Made by a program: the position numbers and the translations under genes. Below, one piece after another: positions 10,015 through 18,956 of a stretch of DNA of 64,000 nucleotides. Location of the stretch: the NCBI RefSeq assembly GCF_014650495.1, contig NZ_BMVB01000001.1:373250-437249 (forward strand). The letters run 5' to 3'. Under the pieces are notes generated by a model that did no database searches, was not told where the DNA came from, and saw only the letters and a list, made by a program, of their open reading frames with translations. Source of the DNA: Streptomyces cinnamoneus (lineage in GTDB: Bacteria; Actinomycetota; Actinomycetes; Streptomycetales; Streptomycetaceae). Each line of letters starts with the position of its first letter. Within the stretch, counting starts at the first letter, position 1.

Positions 10015-11073
10015 TCACAGCCTCCGGTCCACCAGGAACCCGCAGAGCGCGACGAGTTCGTCCGTCGCGGCCGCCCCGAGCGGTGCCCCGTACAGGCACG
10101 CGCGCGCGGCGGCCGCACGGCGGCGGGCCTCCGCCAGGGCGACGTCCCGGCCCCCCGCCTCCTCGACGAGCCGGGCCGCCCGGCGGGCCGCGGCGGGATC
10201 CAGCGGAGTCCCCGGGCCCAGCAGTCCGGCGAGCCGACGCGCGGCCGGGGTGTCCGTGGCCAGGGCCGCGAGCACCGGCAGGGTCTTCTTCCCGCGCAAC
10301 AGGTCGGCATGGACCGGCTTCCCGGTGAGGTCCGGGTCGCCCCAGATCCCCAGCAGGTCGTCCACGGCCTGGAACGCCGCCCCCAAGTGCCGTCCGGCCC
10401 CGGCGAGCGCGTCCACCGCGCCGCCCGGAGCCCCGGCGAGCACCGGCCCCAGGGTCAGCGCACAGCCGATCAGGGAACCGGTCTTGCCGGCCGCCATGAC
10501 CTCGTACTCGGACCTCCCCACCGCATCCGGGCCCACCCACGGCCGGGTCTCGAAGAGGAGGTCGTCCGCCTGACCGGCCATCAGCTCCCGGAGCACGCCG
10601 GTCAACCGCCGGACGGCCGCCGCACCGCCGCTGCCCTCCGCGTCGGCCAGCGTCTCCACCGCGAGCGCGAACAGCGCGTCCCCGGCCAGCACCGCAGGGC
10701 CGGTGCCGAACGCCTTCCACGTGCTCTGCCGGTGCCGCCGCCGCTCGTCGCCGTCCATGATGTCGTCATGCACCAGCGAGAAGGCGTGCACCAGCTCGAC
10801 CGCGACCGCCGCCGCGACGCCGGCCGCCGCGGGCGCGCCCACCGCCTCGGCCCCCAGGACGGCCAGGGCCCTGCGCACCCCTTTGCCGCCGCCGGCTGCC
10901 TGCGGTGTGCCGTCGGCGTCGCACCAGCCCAGCGCGTACGAGGCCATCCGCCGCGGCCACGGGTGCAGGCCGTGCACCGCGGTCCTCAGGGCCGGATCGG
11001 TCAGCTCCCGGCAGCGGTCGAGAACGTGCTGCGGGGAGACCCGGGCCGCCTGCAGGCCGGTCTGTGACGTCAT
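10015..11073 (-). CDS. Polyprenyl (geranylgeranyl-type) diphosphate synthase
   Basis: A trans-isoprenyl diphosphate synthase that condenses IPP with allylic diphosphates. The first Asp-rich motif is VHDDIMDGDERRR (FARM), the second FQAVDDLLGIWGDPDLTGKP, with the conserved Lys pair in RGKKTLPV. Chain length cannot be set with confidence; GGPP synthase is the usual assignment in Streptomyces. I start at the ATG at 11073, with GAGAGA about 8 nt upstream; a GTG at 11133, one base after the stop of the upstream TPR gene, is an alternative. No terpene cyclase or carotenoid gene is adjacent, so the product's use is unknown. Confidence 0.88.
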   Translation of the reverse strand: MTSQTGLQAARVSPQHVLDRCRELTDPALRTAVHGLHPWPRRMASYALGWCDADGTPQAAGGGKGVRRALAVLGAEAVGAPAAAGVAAAVAVELVHAFSLVHDDIMDGDERRRHRQSTWKAFGTGPAVLAGDALFALAVETLADAEGSGGAAAVRRLTGVLRELMAGQADDLLFETRPWVGPDAVGRSEYEVMAAGKTGSLIGCALTLGPVLAGAPGGAVDALAGAGRHLGAAFQAVDDLLGIWGDPDLTGKPVHADLLRGKKTLPVLAALATDTPAARRLAGLLGPGTPLDPAAARRAARLVEEAGGRDVALAEARRRAAAARACLYGAPLGAAATDELVALCGFLVDRRL

Positions 11074-11134
11074 GGCGGGTCTCTCTCGTCCGGTGGCGGA
11101 TGCGTCGGTGTACGGGGCTGCCGTGGCCGGCACG

Positions 11135-12181
11135 TCAGCGGGCCGGGGCCGTCGGGACGTCCGTGAGCCCCAGCTCGGCCCGCGCCGCGTCGACCATGTC
11201 CCTGGCGTGCAGCAGCCCCAGTTCGCCGAGCGTGCGACGCAGCGCCTCCAGGTCGGCGGCCGTCTCCGCCGCCGCCCGGCCCAGCCGGGCCCGGGCCTTG
11301 ACCAGGCCGAGCGTGGCCAGCGCGGCGCCCCGCGGCTCGTCCATCGCCCGGAACTCCTCCAGCGCCCCGCCGTAGGTGGCCCGTGCCTCCTCGAACCGGC
11401 CGGCGCGGAAGAGGACGTTGCCGCGCATCTTATGGTTGTAGGCCAGCGCGCTGACCAGCCGCATCCGGCGGCAGGTGGCCTCGGCCTCGGTCAGCAGCTC
11501 CAGCGCGCGGGCGGTTTCGCCCCGCAGCGAGAGCACGTCGGCTATGCCGCGCAGGGCCCAGGCGCGGCCGCGCGCGTCGTCGGCGCCACCGGCTATCTCC
11601 GCCGCCTCCTCGAACATCGCCAGGGCGGTGTCGTAGGAGCCGGTGTTGCGGTGCATCTGCGCGATGCCCTCCAGCGCCCACACGGTGTGCCGGGCCTCGC
11701 CCCGCCGTCTGGCCTCGGCCAGCAGCTGTTCGTGCAGCTCGCCGACGGCCTGGTAGTCGCCCTGGATGCGGCCGGTCTCGGCCAGACCGGCCAGGGAGTA
11801 GCCGCGGGCCACGACGTCCCCGCCGCGCTCGGCCAGCCCGGCGGCCAGGGCGAGCAACCGCCGGGCCAGGGCGAGCGCACCGCGCTGCCGGGCGAGGGTG
11901 CCGCCGCTCCACACGGCCCAGGCCATGGCGCTCTCGTCACCGGCCTGCCGTGCCGCCCGGTAGCTCGCCTTCCACGCCTGTTCGGCCTCGGCGACCCGGC
12001 CCAGCCGACGGCTGGCCTCCGCGACGGCGAGCGCCGCGTGCGCCGACTCCACGTCCGTGCCGTGCAGTTGGGCCCGGCGCTGCTGCTCGACAGCCTTGGC
12101 CAGCACCTCCTCCAGGGAGGAGTTGACGGACAGCTCGCCGAGCGCCCCGCGGTACTCGGGGGCGAATGCCTTGCCGTACAT
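11135..12181 (-). CDS. Tetratricopeptide-repeat protein
   Basis: A 348-residue helical protein made largely of TPR units, visible as repeated A/L/G patterns such as AWALRGIADVLSLRGETARA and GRFEEARATYGGALEEFRAM. There is no DNA-binding or ATPase motif and no signal peptide, so it is a cytoplasmic protein-interaction scaffold. Its stop codon lies 1 to 61 nt upstream of the prenyl-transferase start, depending on which start is used, which suggests one operon and a functional link such as assembly or regulation of the prenyltransferase. The function is inferred from context only. Confidence 0.8.
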   Translation of the reverse strand: MYGKAFAPEYRGALGELSVNSSLEEVLAKAVEQQRRAQLHGTDVESAHAALAVAEASRRLGRVAEAEQAWKASYRAARQAGDESAMAWAVWSGGTLARQRGALALARRLLALAAGLAERGGDVVARGYSLAGLAETGRIQGDYQAVGELHEQLLAEARRRGEARHTVWALEGIAQMHRNTGSYDTALAMFEEAAEIAGGADDARGRAWALRGIADVLSLRGETARALELLTEAEATCRRMRLVSALAYNHKMRGNVLFRAGRFEEARATYGGALEEFRAMDEPRGAALATLGLVKARARLGRAAAETAADLEALRRTLGELGLLHARDMVDAARAELGLTDVPTAPAR

Positions 12182-12435
12182 GTCTGCCTCTCTTCGTGAC
12201 GGACCGGCGGGCGGGAGGCGGGCGCGCGCCGCCCGTCCGTGCCGCCCTGCCGGTGATCACGAAGCTATGGCCCGGACCTATCCGCTGAAATCCCTCTCGG
12301 AGGCGGCCTGCCGTACCTCTGAGGACGGGTGGCCGAAGACCGTGTCATCCGTGAGATGTACGGCTCCCGGGAGCTGATAGCTTCTCCGCGTTGATCTTCC
12401 GTTCGCGGAATCGTTACTTCGTTTAAGGATGCACA

Positions 12436-14058
12436 TTGCTCCGCCACCGGCTCCGCCGTTTACACCGTCTGACCCGCAGTGCGGCGGTCTCGGCCGTCGT
12501 CCTGGCCGCCCTGCCCGCGGCTCCGGCCTTCGCGAGCAGCCCCTCGCCCGCCCCGCACCTGGACGCCGTGGAGAAGGCGCTGCGCGAGGTCTCACCGGGG
12601 CTGGAGGGTGACGTCTGGCAGCGCACCGACGGCAACAAGCTGGACGCCTCCGCCGCGGACCCCTCCGACTGGCTGCTGCAGACCCCCGGTTGCTGGGGCG
12701 ACGCCGCGTGCAAGGAGCGTCCCGGCACCGAGCGCCTGCTCGCCAAGGTGACGGAGAACATCTCCAAGGCCAGGCGCACGGTGGACATCTCCACGCTCGC
12801 GCCCTTCCCGAACGGTGCGTTCCAGGACGCGATAGCCGCCGGCCTCAAGGCGTCGGTCGCGTCCGGCAACAAGCCGAAGGTCCGCGTCCTGGTCGGCGCC
12901 GCGCCGGTCTACCACATGAACGTACTGCCCTCGAAGTACCGGGACGACCTCAAGGCCCGGCTCGGCAAGGCCGCCGACGACATCACGCTGAACGTCGCGT
13001 CGATGACGACGTCGAAGACCAGCTTCTCCTGGAACCACTCCAAGCTCCTCGTCGTGGACGGCGAGTCGGCCGTCACCGGTGGCATCAACAGCTGGAAGGA
13101 CGACTACGTCGACACCCAGCACCCGGTGACCGACGTGGACCTGGCGCTGACCGGCCCCGCCGCGAGCTCCGCCGGCCGCTACCTGGACACGCTCTGGACG
13201 TGGACGTGCCAGAACAAGAGCAACATCGCCAGTGTGTGGTTCGCGGCCTCGGGCGGCGACTGCATGGCCACGATGGAGAAGGACGCGAACCCCAGGCCCG
13301 CCGGGCCCACGGGCAACGTCCCCGTGATCGCCGTGGGCGGCCTCGGCGTCGGCATCAAGGACTCCGACCCCGCCTCGACGTTCCGCCCGCAGCTGCCCTC
13401 CGCCCCGGACACCAAGTGCGTCGTCGGCCTGCCCGACAAGACCAACGCCGACCGTGACTACGACACGGTCAACCCCGAGGAGAGCGCCCTGCGGGCCCTG
13501 GTGGCCAGCGCCGACCGCCAGATCGTCATCTCCCAGCAGGACCTGAACGCCACCTGCCCGCCCATCGCCCGCTACGACGTCCGCCTCTACGACATCCTCG
13601 CCGCCAAGATGGCGGCCGGGGTGAAGGTGCGCATCGTCGTCAGCGACCCCGCCAACCGCGGCGCGGTCGGCAGCGGCGGCTACTCGCAGATCAAGTCCCT
13701 GGCCGAGATCAGCGACACGCTCCGCAACCGTCTCGCCCTGCTCAAGGGCGGCGACCAGCAGAAGGCCAAGGCGGCCATGTGCTCCACCCTCCAGCTGGGG
13801 ACCTTCCGCAGCTCCGCGAGCGCCACGTGGGCCGACGGGCACCCCTACGCCCTGCACCACAAGCTGGTGGCGGTCGACAGCTCCGCCTTCTACATCGGCT
13901 CCAAGAACCTCTACCCCTCGTGGCTGCAGGACTTCGGCTACATCGTGGAGAGCCCGGAGGCCGCCAAGCAGCTTGAGGCCAAGCTCCTCGACCCCGAGTG
14001 GAAGTTCTCGCAGGAGACCGCGACGGTCGACCACGCGCGGGGCGTCTGCTCGCTCTGA
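12436..14058 (+). CDS. pld: Secreted phospholipase D
   Basis: A 540-residue extracellular phospholipase D of the Streptomyces type, hydrolysing phosphatidylcholine and performing transphosphatidylation. It has a signal peptide ([20 protein letters not shown] and the following hydrophobic stretch to AFA) and two catalytic HKD motifs: [16 protein letters not shown] and [18 protein letters not shown]. The start is a TTG at 12436; it is supported by AAGGA at 12425-12429 with 7-nt spacing. Length and sequence match known Streptomyces PLDs closely. A strong hairpin follows. Confidence 0.96.
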   Translation: MLRHRLRRLHRLTRSAAVSAVVLAALPAAPAFASSPSPAPHLDAVEKALREVSPGLEGDVWQRTDGNKLDASAADPSDWLLQTPGCWGDAACKERPGTERLLAKVTENISKARRTVDISTLAPFPNGAFQDAIAAGLKASVASGNKPKVRVLVGAAPVYHMNVLPSKYRDDLKARLGKAADDITLNVASMTTSKTSFSWNHSKLLVVDGESAVTGGINSWKDDYVDTQHPVTDVDLALTGPAASSAGRYLDTLWTWTCQNKSNIASVWFAASGGDCMATMEKDANPRPAGPTGNVPVIAVGGLGVGIKDSDPASTFRPQLPSAPDTKCVVGLPDKTNADRDYDTVNPEESALRALVASADRQIVISQQDLNATCPPIARYDVRLYDILAAKMAAGVKVRIVVSDPANRGAVGSGGYSQIKSLAEISDTLRNRLALLKGGDQQKAKAAMCSTLQLGTFRSSASATWADGHPYALHHKLVAVDSSAFYIGSKNLYPSWLQDFGYIVESPEAAKQLEAKLLDPEWKFSQETATVDHARGVCSL

Positions 14059-14093
14059 GACGACTGAGCGCCCGGACGTTCCGGGGCGCATGA

Positions 14094-14134
14094 CGGGGGA
14101 ATGCCCGTACCGCTGAGGTACGGGCATTCCCCCG
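14094..14134 (+). terminator. Hairpin terminator after phospholipase D
   Basis: A perfect 18-bp stem (14094-14111 with 14117-14134) closes a 5-nt loop about 35 nt after the pld stop. No opposing gene ends here, so it serves the plus strand. Confidence 0.85.
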
Positions 14135-14274
14135 TTCGCTCATATAACTACGTTCGAATATCGGGGAATGATCCGATCGTCTTCACTCCATAGTGAACGG
14201 ATTTCATTCCGTGTCGCTCCGGATGCAACCATGCGCTGGCCCCGAACCGACCAGCGAGGAAATCTGGAGATTCA

Positions 14275-15201
14275 ATGGAGCCATGTGGGGGAAGTGCGGT
14301 CCGCCGCTGGGGAGCGGCGCTGACCGCGTCGGCCGCGGCCATCGCGGTCGCCCTCCCGAGCGCGAACGCCGAGGCGGCTGCCGGGCCGCCGGGAATCGCG
14401 GCCAAGGGGGCCTTCCTGCTCGACAGCGACGCCAACCGCTCCCTGTGGGGCAAGGCGGCCGACACCCGGCGGCAGATGGCCAGCACCACCAAGATCATGA
14501 CTGCCGTCGTGGTCGTCGACGACCACGCGACGGAGCTGAACCGGCGTGTGAAGATCAAGCAGTCCTACCGCGACTGGGTGCAGCGCAACCAGGCCAGCAC
14601 CGCCGACCTGCGCACCGGCGACGAACTGACCGTACGACAGCTGCTCTACGGGATGATGCTCCCCTCCGGGTGCGACGCGGCGTACGCGCTGGCCGACGCC
14701 CTCGGCGACGGCGCGACGGAGCAGGAGCGCACCGCGTCCTTCGTCGCCAGGATGAACGAGAAGGCGCGCGCCCTGGGAATGAGCAACACCCACTACGACT
14801 CCTTCGACGGCATCTCCGCCGGCGGCGGCAACTACTCCACGCCGCGCGACCTGGCGAAGCTCGCCCGGCACGCGATGGACGACCGCACGCTGCTGACCGT
14901 CATGAAGTCGCTGACCACGCAGCAGAAGGCGGCCAACGTCAACCGTCTGTACACCTGGTACAACACCAACAAGCTGCTCGGTTCGTACCAGGGGGTCCTC
15001 GGGATCAAGACGGGCTCGACGCGGGCCGCGGGCCCCTGCCTCGTCTTCGCCGCCCGGCGCAGCGGCCGTACGGTCGTCGGCGTCGTGCTCGACGACCGCA
15101 CCGGACGCTACCCGGACGCCGCGAAGATGCTCGACTACGCCTACGGGGAGCGGACTTCACTGAAGCTGCGCCAACTGCCCATGGGCGCCCACGAGGACTG
15201 A
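14275..15201 (+). CDS. D-alanyl-D-alanine carboxypeptidase (S11, penicillin-binding protein)
   Basis: A 308-residue exported low-molecular-weight PBP that trims the terminal D-Ala from peptidoglycan stem peptides. It has a signal peptide (about residues 1-33), the catalytic SxxK motif STTK in RQMASTTKIMTAVV, the SxN-position motif in MLPSGCDAAYA, and the KTG motif in GIKTGSTRAAG. The core domain is complete, but the C-terminal membrane-anchor domain of some S11 enzymes is absent, so it may be freely secreted. A TGGAGA lies about 6 nt before the ATG. Downstream is a bidirectional hairpin. Confidence 0.92.
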   Translation: MEPCGGSAVRRWGAALTASAAAIAVALPSANAEAAAGPPGIAAKGAFLLDSDANRSLWGKAADTRRQMASTTKIMTAVVVVDDHATELNRRVKIKQSYRDWVQRNQASTADLRTGDELTVRQLLYGMMLPSGCDAAYALADALGDGATEQERTASFVARMNEKARALGMSNTHYDSFDGISAGGGNYSTPRDLAKLARHAMDDRTLLTVMKSLTTQQKAANVNRLYTWYNTNKLLGSYQGVLGIKTGSTRAAGPCLVFAARRSGRTVVGVVLDDRTGRYPDAAKMLDYAYGERTSLKLRQLPMGAHED

Positions 15202-15212
15202 CCTGCGGCGCG

Positions 15213-15244
15213 GCGGCCCGGCCCCCGTCGAGGTGCCGGGCCGC
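15213..15244. terminator. Bidirectional hairpin between convergent genes
   Basis: A perfect 10-bp stem (15213-15222 GCGGCCCGGC with 15235-15244) lies between the carboxypeptidase stop and the stop of the convergent hydrolase gene, so it can serve both. Confidence 0.65.
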
Positions 15245-16183
15245 TCAGGGTTCGTTGGAGGGGCGGGGCGAGGGCAGGGTGTTCATCGTCCGGGGCCGGA
15301 CGCGCTCGACGGCGTGGCAGTAGTCCAGGCCCACGAGCGGCTCCCCGGAGAAGAACCGCGTCATCAGGTCCACCACCTCGGCGGGCCGCTCCAGATGAAC
15401 GAGGTGGTCGGCGTCCTTGACCGTCGTGAACCGGGCGTCCGCGAGCCGCGAGGCCGCCTCCCGGCTCAGCGCGGGCGTGCTCAGCGGGTCGTGCTCGCCG
15501 GTCGTCACCAGCGCCGGGACGCGCACCGCGGGGCCGGCCGGCAGCCGGGGACTGGCCAGCAGCCGCAGGGAGTTGTCCTCGTACTTGGCGAGGTCGTCCG
15601 CCGTCATGTCGTGCAGGGCCCGGCTCAGGCACCGGACGATCGTCGGCCGACGCGTGACCGTCACCCGTGGGGACGTGCACACCATGGTCTCGACGACGCA
15701 CTCGACGAACTCCGCGTGCCGGCCCTTCTCCGCCATGCGGAGCGTGTCCTCCACGCGGGCCCGCACGTGGTCCGCCAGGTGGGACATGGTGCCGACGAGC
15801 CCCATCCGCTCCGCCCGCCCGGGGTGGTCGCGCACCCACTGGTGGACCACGGCACTGCCGTAGGACCCCCCGAGCACGTTGACGGGGGACGGCGCCACCT
15901 TCGACAGCAGTTGGTCGAGTGCCCTGGCGAGGAAGTCGAAGCCGTACCGGGCCGGCAGCCGGTCCGCGCCGCCCCAGCCGGGAAGGTCCACCGTGATGAC
16001 GCTCGCCGACTCCAGGAACCCCTGCTCCAGCCGGCCCCAGGCGTTCTGGCGCTGGAACGCGCCGCCCACGAGGACGACGGGTGCCATTCTCGCGTTCGGC
16101 TGGTGCACGACCCGGCCGCTGTACGCGTAACCGTCGAGGGTGAGCGGGACGACCTCTTCCAAGAGGGCGGAACGAGTCGGCAC
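15245..16183 (-). CDS. Alpha/beta hydrolase
   Basis: A 312-residue cytoplasmic alpha/beta hydrolase. The oxyanion-type region is VLVGGAFQRQNAW, the nucleophile elbow is LGGSYGSAVVHQW, the acid is probably in TTGEHDPLS, and the histidine is in DADHLVHLE. I use the GTG at 16183, which has GGAGA 6 nt upstream; the open frame continues to 16282, but without a comparable signal. It is the last of four minus-strand genes (S33 peptidase, glycosyltransferase, acyltransferase, hydrolase) and may act as a thioesterase or esterase on the same product. Confidence 0.85.
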   Translation of the reverse strand: MPTRSALLEEVVPLTLDGYAYSGRVVHQPNARMAPVVLVGGAFQRQNAWGRLEQGFLESASVITVDLPGWGGADRLPARYGFDFLARALDQLLSKVAPSPVNVLGGSYGSAVVHQWVRDHPGRAERMGLVGTMSHLADHVRARVEDTLRMAEKGRHAEFVECVVETMVCTSPRVTVTRRPTIVRCLSRALHDMTADDLAKYEDNSLRLLASPRLPAGPAVRVPALVTTGEHDPLSTPALSREAASRLADARFTTVKDADHLVHLERPAEVVDLMTRFFSGEPLVGLDYCHAVERVRPRTMNTLPSPRPSNEP

Positions 16184-16285
16184 GGCCGGTCTCCGTTCGT
16201 GGGGGGACTTCACCAGGGGGAACGAGAACCACGGCGGGACGTTACTGCCGCCGCGGCCCACGGACCGCGCGAGCGGGAACACCTC

Positions 16286-17575
16286 TCACCCGGGGAACGT
16301 GCGGATCTCCTCCCGCACCAGAGCGGCCAGCCGGGCCCCCAGGTCGCGGTGGCCGTGGTCGGTCACGACGGTCACCGTCGCGCCCGCGTCGTGCACGGCC
16401 ATCGTCATCGCGACCGGATGCCCCGGGCTGAGCGGCGGCAGCGCGGACAGGCCGGTCAGCCGCGCCGGACCCAGCGCGAGCGGTCCCGCGTGCGTCGCCA
16501 GGCTGCTGCACAACAGGGAGGAGTGGAACGGGGAGTCCGCATACCGTCCCAGGGCGTCGGTCACCGGCCCGTACCGCAGCGGCCGCGACGCGACGAACAC
16601 CGCCTGCGCCCGCGCCCGCTGCTTGAGGGCCGCCCGCCGCGTGAAGCCGTCCACGGCCGCCAGCCGCCGCCGGGCACCCGCGGACGTGGGCAACGGCACC
16701 CGCACGGTGGCGTAGCGGTTGCCCAGCACCTCGGCCTCGTCGTCGCCGCGGACGTCGACGGGCACCATCGCGCAGACCCCCGGCAGTCGTCCCGTCATCC
16801 CCGCGGCCCGCAGCGCACCGGCCGCCGCGGCGAGGAAGACCGCATTGGCGGAGGCCCGGCCGGAGGGCAGGGCGTCACGGGCCGCGGCCAGCTCCGCCGC
16901 CGGCACCCGGTTCCAGGACACCGCACGCCGCGGGTCCACCGGCCCGTGGAAGGGCAGGGGCCGGGCCCGGGGCAGCAGATCCGCCAGGGCGCGCACCCGC
17001 GCGAGGCGGGGGAGGGCGGCCGCCCGCCCCGCACCCGGCCGGTCGCGCTGTCCGGGCACGGCGGCCGGGGCGTCGAGCAGGGACCGCAGCAGGGCGACGA
17101 GCGAGACGCCGTCCAGCAGCGCGTGGTGGGCCCGCAGCAGCAGCGCGAAGTCGTCGCCGTCCGGCAGCAGATGCAGCTGCCACGGCGGCCGGCCCGCACC
17201 GAGGGGATGGGCGAGCAGCTGCGCGGTGCGGGCGGCCAGCGGCGCCGGAGAGGGCGACTCCGGAACGTGGACGCCGGGGTCGAACGCCGGCCCCGGCACC
17301 CACTGCGGCCACGCCCCGGGCCCGCCCGCGGCGGCGGGCGCCAGGCGCAGCCGGTCGTGTGCCCCCCACGTCCGCAGCACGAGGTCGCGCAGGTGCGCCG
17401 GCGCCGGCGCGGGGCCCTCGAACCGGGCGAGGACTCCGGCGGTCATGCAGACCGCACCACTGCTCTGGTGCCGGTGCAGCCAGGCGTCCAGCGGCGGCAT
17501 CGGCCTGAGGGCCGGCCGCTTTGCTGCGGGGGCGGAGGAGGAGGCGAGTTCGGGCAGCGACGGATGCGGTGTCAC
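16286..17575 (-). CDS. WS/DGAT-like acyltransferase (condensation-domain fold)
   Basis: A 429-residue protein resembling wax ester synthase/diacylglycerol acyltransferases and related PapA/condensation-fold acyltransferases. The key HHxxxDG motif is intact as RAHHALLDGVS around residue 140. The C-terminal half contains VCAMVPVDVRGDDEAEVLGN, a recurring feature of this family. It should transfer an acyl group from CoA to a hydroxyl acceptor. It lies between a glycosyltransferase and a hydrolase gene, so an acylated glycoside is a plausible product. It could instead make storage lipid. Confidence 0.82.
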   Translation of the reverse strand: MTPHPSLPELASSSAPAAKRPALRPMPPLDAWLHRHQSSGAVCMTAGVLARFEGPAPAPAHLRDLVLRTWGAHDRLRLAPAAAGGPGAWPQWVPGPAFDPGVHVPESPSPAPLAARTAQLLAHPLGAGRPPWQLHLLPDGDDFALLLRAHHALLDGVSLVALLRSLLDAPAAVPGQRDRPGAGRAAALPRLARVRALADLLPRARPLPFHGPVDPRRAVSWNRVPAAELAAARDALPSGRASANAVFLAAAAGALRAAGMTGRLPGVCAMVPVDVRGDDEAEVLGNRYATVRVPLPTSAGARRRLAAVDGFTRRAALKQRARAQAVFVASRPLRYGPVTDALGRYADSPFHSSLLCSSLATHAGPLALGPARLTGLSALPPLSPGHPVAMTMAVHDAGATVTVVTDHGHRDLGARLAALVREEIRTFPG

Positions 17576-17615
17576 GCGGTGTCCTTACGTCCTGGTCTCA
17601 CGCGGTTCTACGGGC

Positions 17616-17639
17616 GCGCCGGGGCCGGGCCCCCGGCGC
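17616..17639. terminator. Hairpin between glycosyltransferase and acyltransferase genes
   Basis: A perfect 9-bp stem (17616-17624 GCGCCGGGG with 17631-17639) with a 6-nt loop lies just past the glycosyltransferase stop. It could be a terminator or an attenuating hairpin inside the four-gene minus-strand array. Confidence 0.5.
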
Positions 17640-17644
17640 CTTCC

Positions 17645-18889
17645 TCAGCAGGCCGTGTCCGCCACGGCCCGGGCGACCACCCCGGCTCCGTCCTCCAGCC
17701 CCAGCCGGGCGGCGAGCTGCGTGGCCCGCCGGGCGAACCGGGGCTCGCCCGTGGCCCGCCGCAGCGCCGCGGCCAGCCGGTCGGCGGTCAGCCGCCCGTG
17801 CGGCAGCACCTGTGGGCTCACCCCCAGCCGCACCAGCCGCTCGGCCCACCACGGCTGGTCGGTGAGGACGGGCACCGGAACCGCCGGCACCCCGGCCCGC
17901 AGCCCCGCCGCGGTCGTCCCCGCCCCGGCGTGGTGCACCACGGCGGCCGTGCGCGGCATGAGCCAGCCGTGCGGCAGTGGCCCGACCGTGATGACGTCGT
18001 CGTTCATCACGGACAGCCCCGCCCACCCCGACTGGACGATGCCGCGCACCCCGGCCAGGCGCAGGGCCCGCGCCGTGATCTCACCGAGCTGTTCCGGGTC
18101 GCCGGGCATCATGCTGCCGAAGCCCACGAACACCGGCGGCGGGCCGGCTGCCAGGAAGTCGGTGACCAGCGCGGGCGGCTGCCAGTCCGCACACTCGTGC
18201 GGCCACCAGTACCCGGCCACCTCCAGGCCCGGCCGCCAGTCCGCCGGGAGGGGCACCACCGTGGGGCTGTAGCCGTGCCAGATGGGCCAGCCGCTGCGCT
18301 CCCGCTCCCGGCGCAGCCGGTGACCGCTGCGGTAGACCAGCCCCAGCCGGGCGTGCAGGCTGCGCTGGGCGGTGGTGTGGAGCGCGTCCAGCACGGCGTT
18401 CGCGGCGTGGCTCCGCAGCAGGTTGGCGTAGCCGGGCGGCTTCCAGGGCATCGTGCAGGGCGAGAACGCCGCCGTGGGGGCGTCGGGTTGCAGGAACACC
18501 CCCATGCTCGGAATCCGGTGGTACTGCGCCACGACCCTGCCGACCGGTGCGGCGAGCGCCGACAGCAGCACCAGGTCGGCCTTGGGATCGACGGCGGCCA
18601 GGATCCCGTCGACGAGCGAGAGCGCCGCCTCTTCGGTGGCTCGCACCAGGCGCACGACCGACCGCGGCGAACGCACCGCGCGCCGGAAGCGGTTGTGCGC
18701 GCCCAGCAGCTCCTCGAACGGATCCGCCTCCAGCGCGCGCATGCGCAGGCCACAGCAGGCCACCACCTCCGTGAACCTCGCATGGGCGGCGATCTCCACG
18801 TCATGGCCCTCGGCGAACAGCCGGTGACCGAGGCCCGTGTACGGAGCGACGGAGCCCATCGTGCCTGCTGTGATGATCTGGATGCGCAT
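17645..18889 (-). CDS. MGT/GT1-type glycosyltransferase
   Basis: A 414-residue GT-B glycosyltransferase of the UGT/MGT family (YjiC-like). The N-terminal domain starts MRIQIITAGTMGSVAPYTGL with the usual glycine-rich first loop. The C-terminal nucleotide-sugar domain has PVFVGFGSMMPGDPEQL, then HHAGAGTTAAGLRAGVPAVP and PVLTDQPWWAERL, the conserved donor-binding signature. Members glycosylate macrolides, sterols, flavonoids or lipids. I start at the ATG at 18889, preceded by AGGAAGG. Downstream are the WS/DGAT-like acyltransferase and hydrolase genes; upstream is the S33 peptidase gene. Confidence 0.9.
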   Translation of the reverse strand: MRIQIITAGTMGSVAPYTGLGHRLFAEGHDVEIAAHARFTEVVACCGLRMRALEADPFEELLGAHNRFRRAVRSPRSVVRLVRATEEAALSLVDGILAAVDPKADLVLLSALAAPVGRVVAQYHRIPSMGVFLQPDAPTAAFSPCTMPWKPPGYANLLRSHAANAVLDALHTTAQRSLHARLGLVYRSGHRLRRERERSGWPIWHGYSPTVVPLPADWRPGLEVAGYWWPHECADWQPPALVTDFLAAGPPPVFVGFGSMMPGDPEQLGEITARALRLAGVRGIVQSGWAGLSVMNDDVITVGPLPHGWLMPRTAAVVHHAGAGTTAAGLRAGVPAVPVPVLTDQPWWAERLVRLGVSPQVLPHGRLTADRLAAALRRATGEPRFARRATQLAARLGLEDGAGVVARAVADTAC

Positions 18890-18956
18890 GTCCCCGGCCT
18901 TCCTGCTGCCCTGTCGCATCAACGAGGGCGCACCCGGCCCGGATACGGCAGACGCC

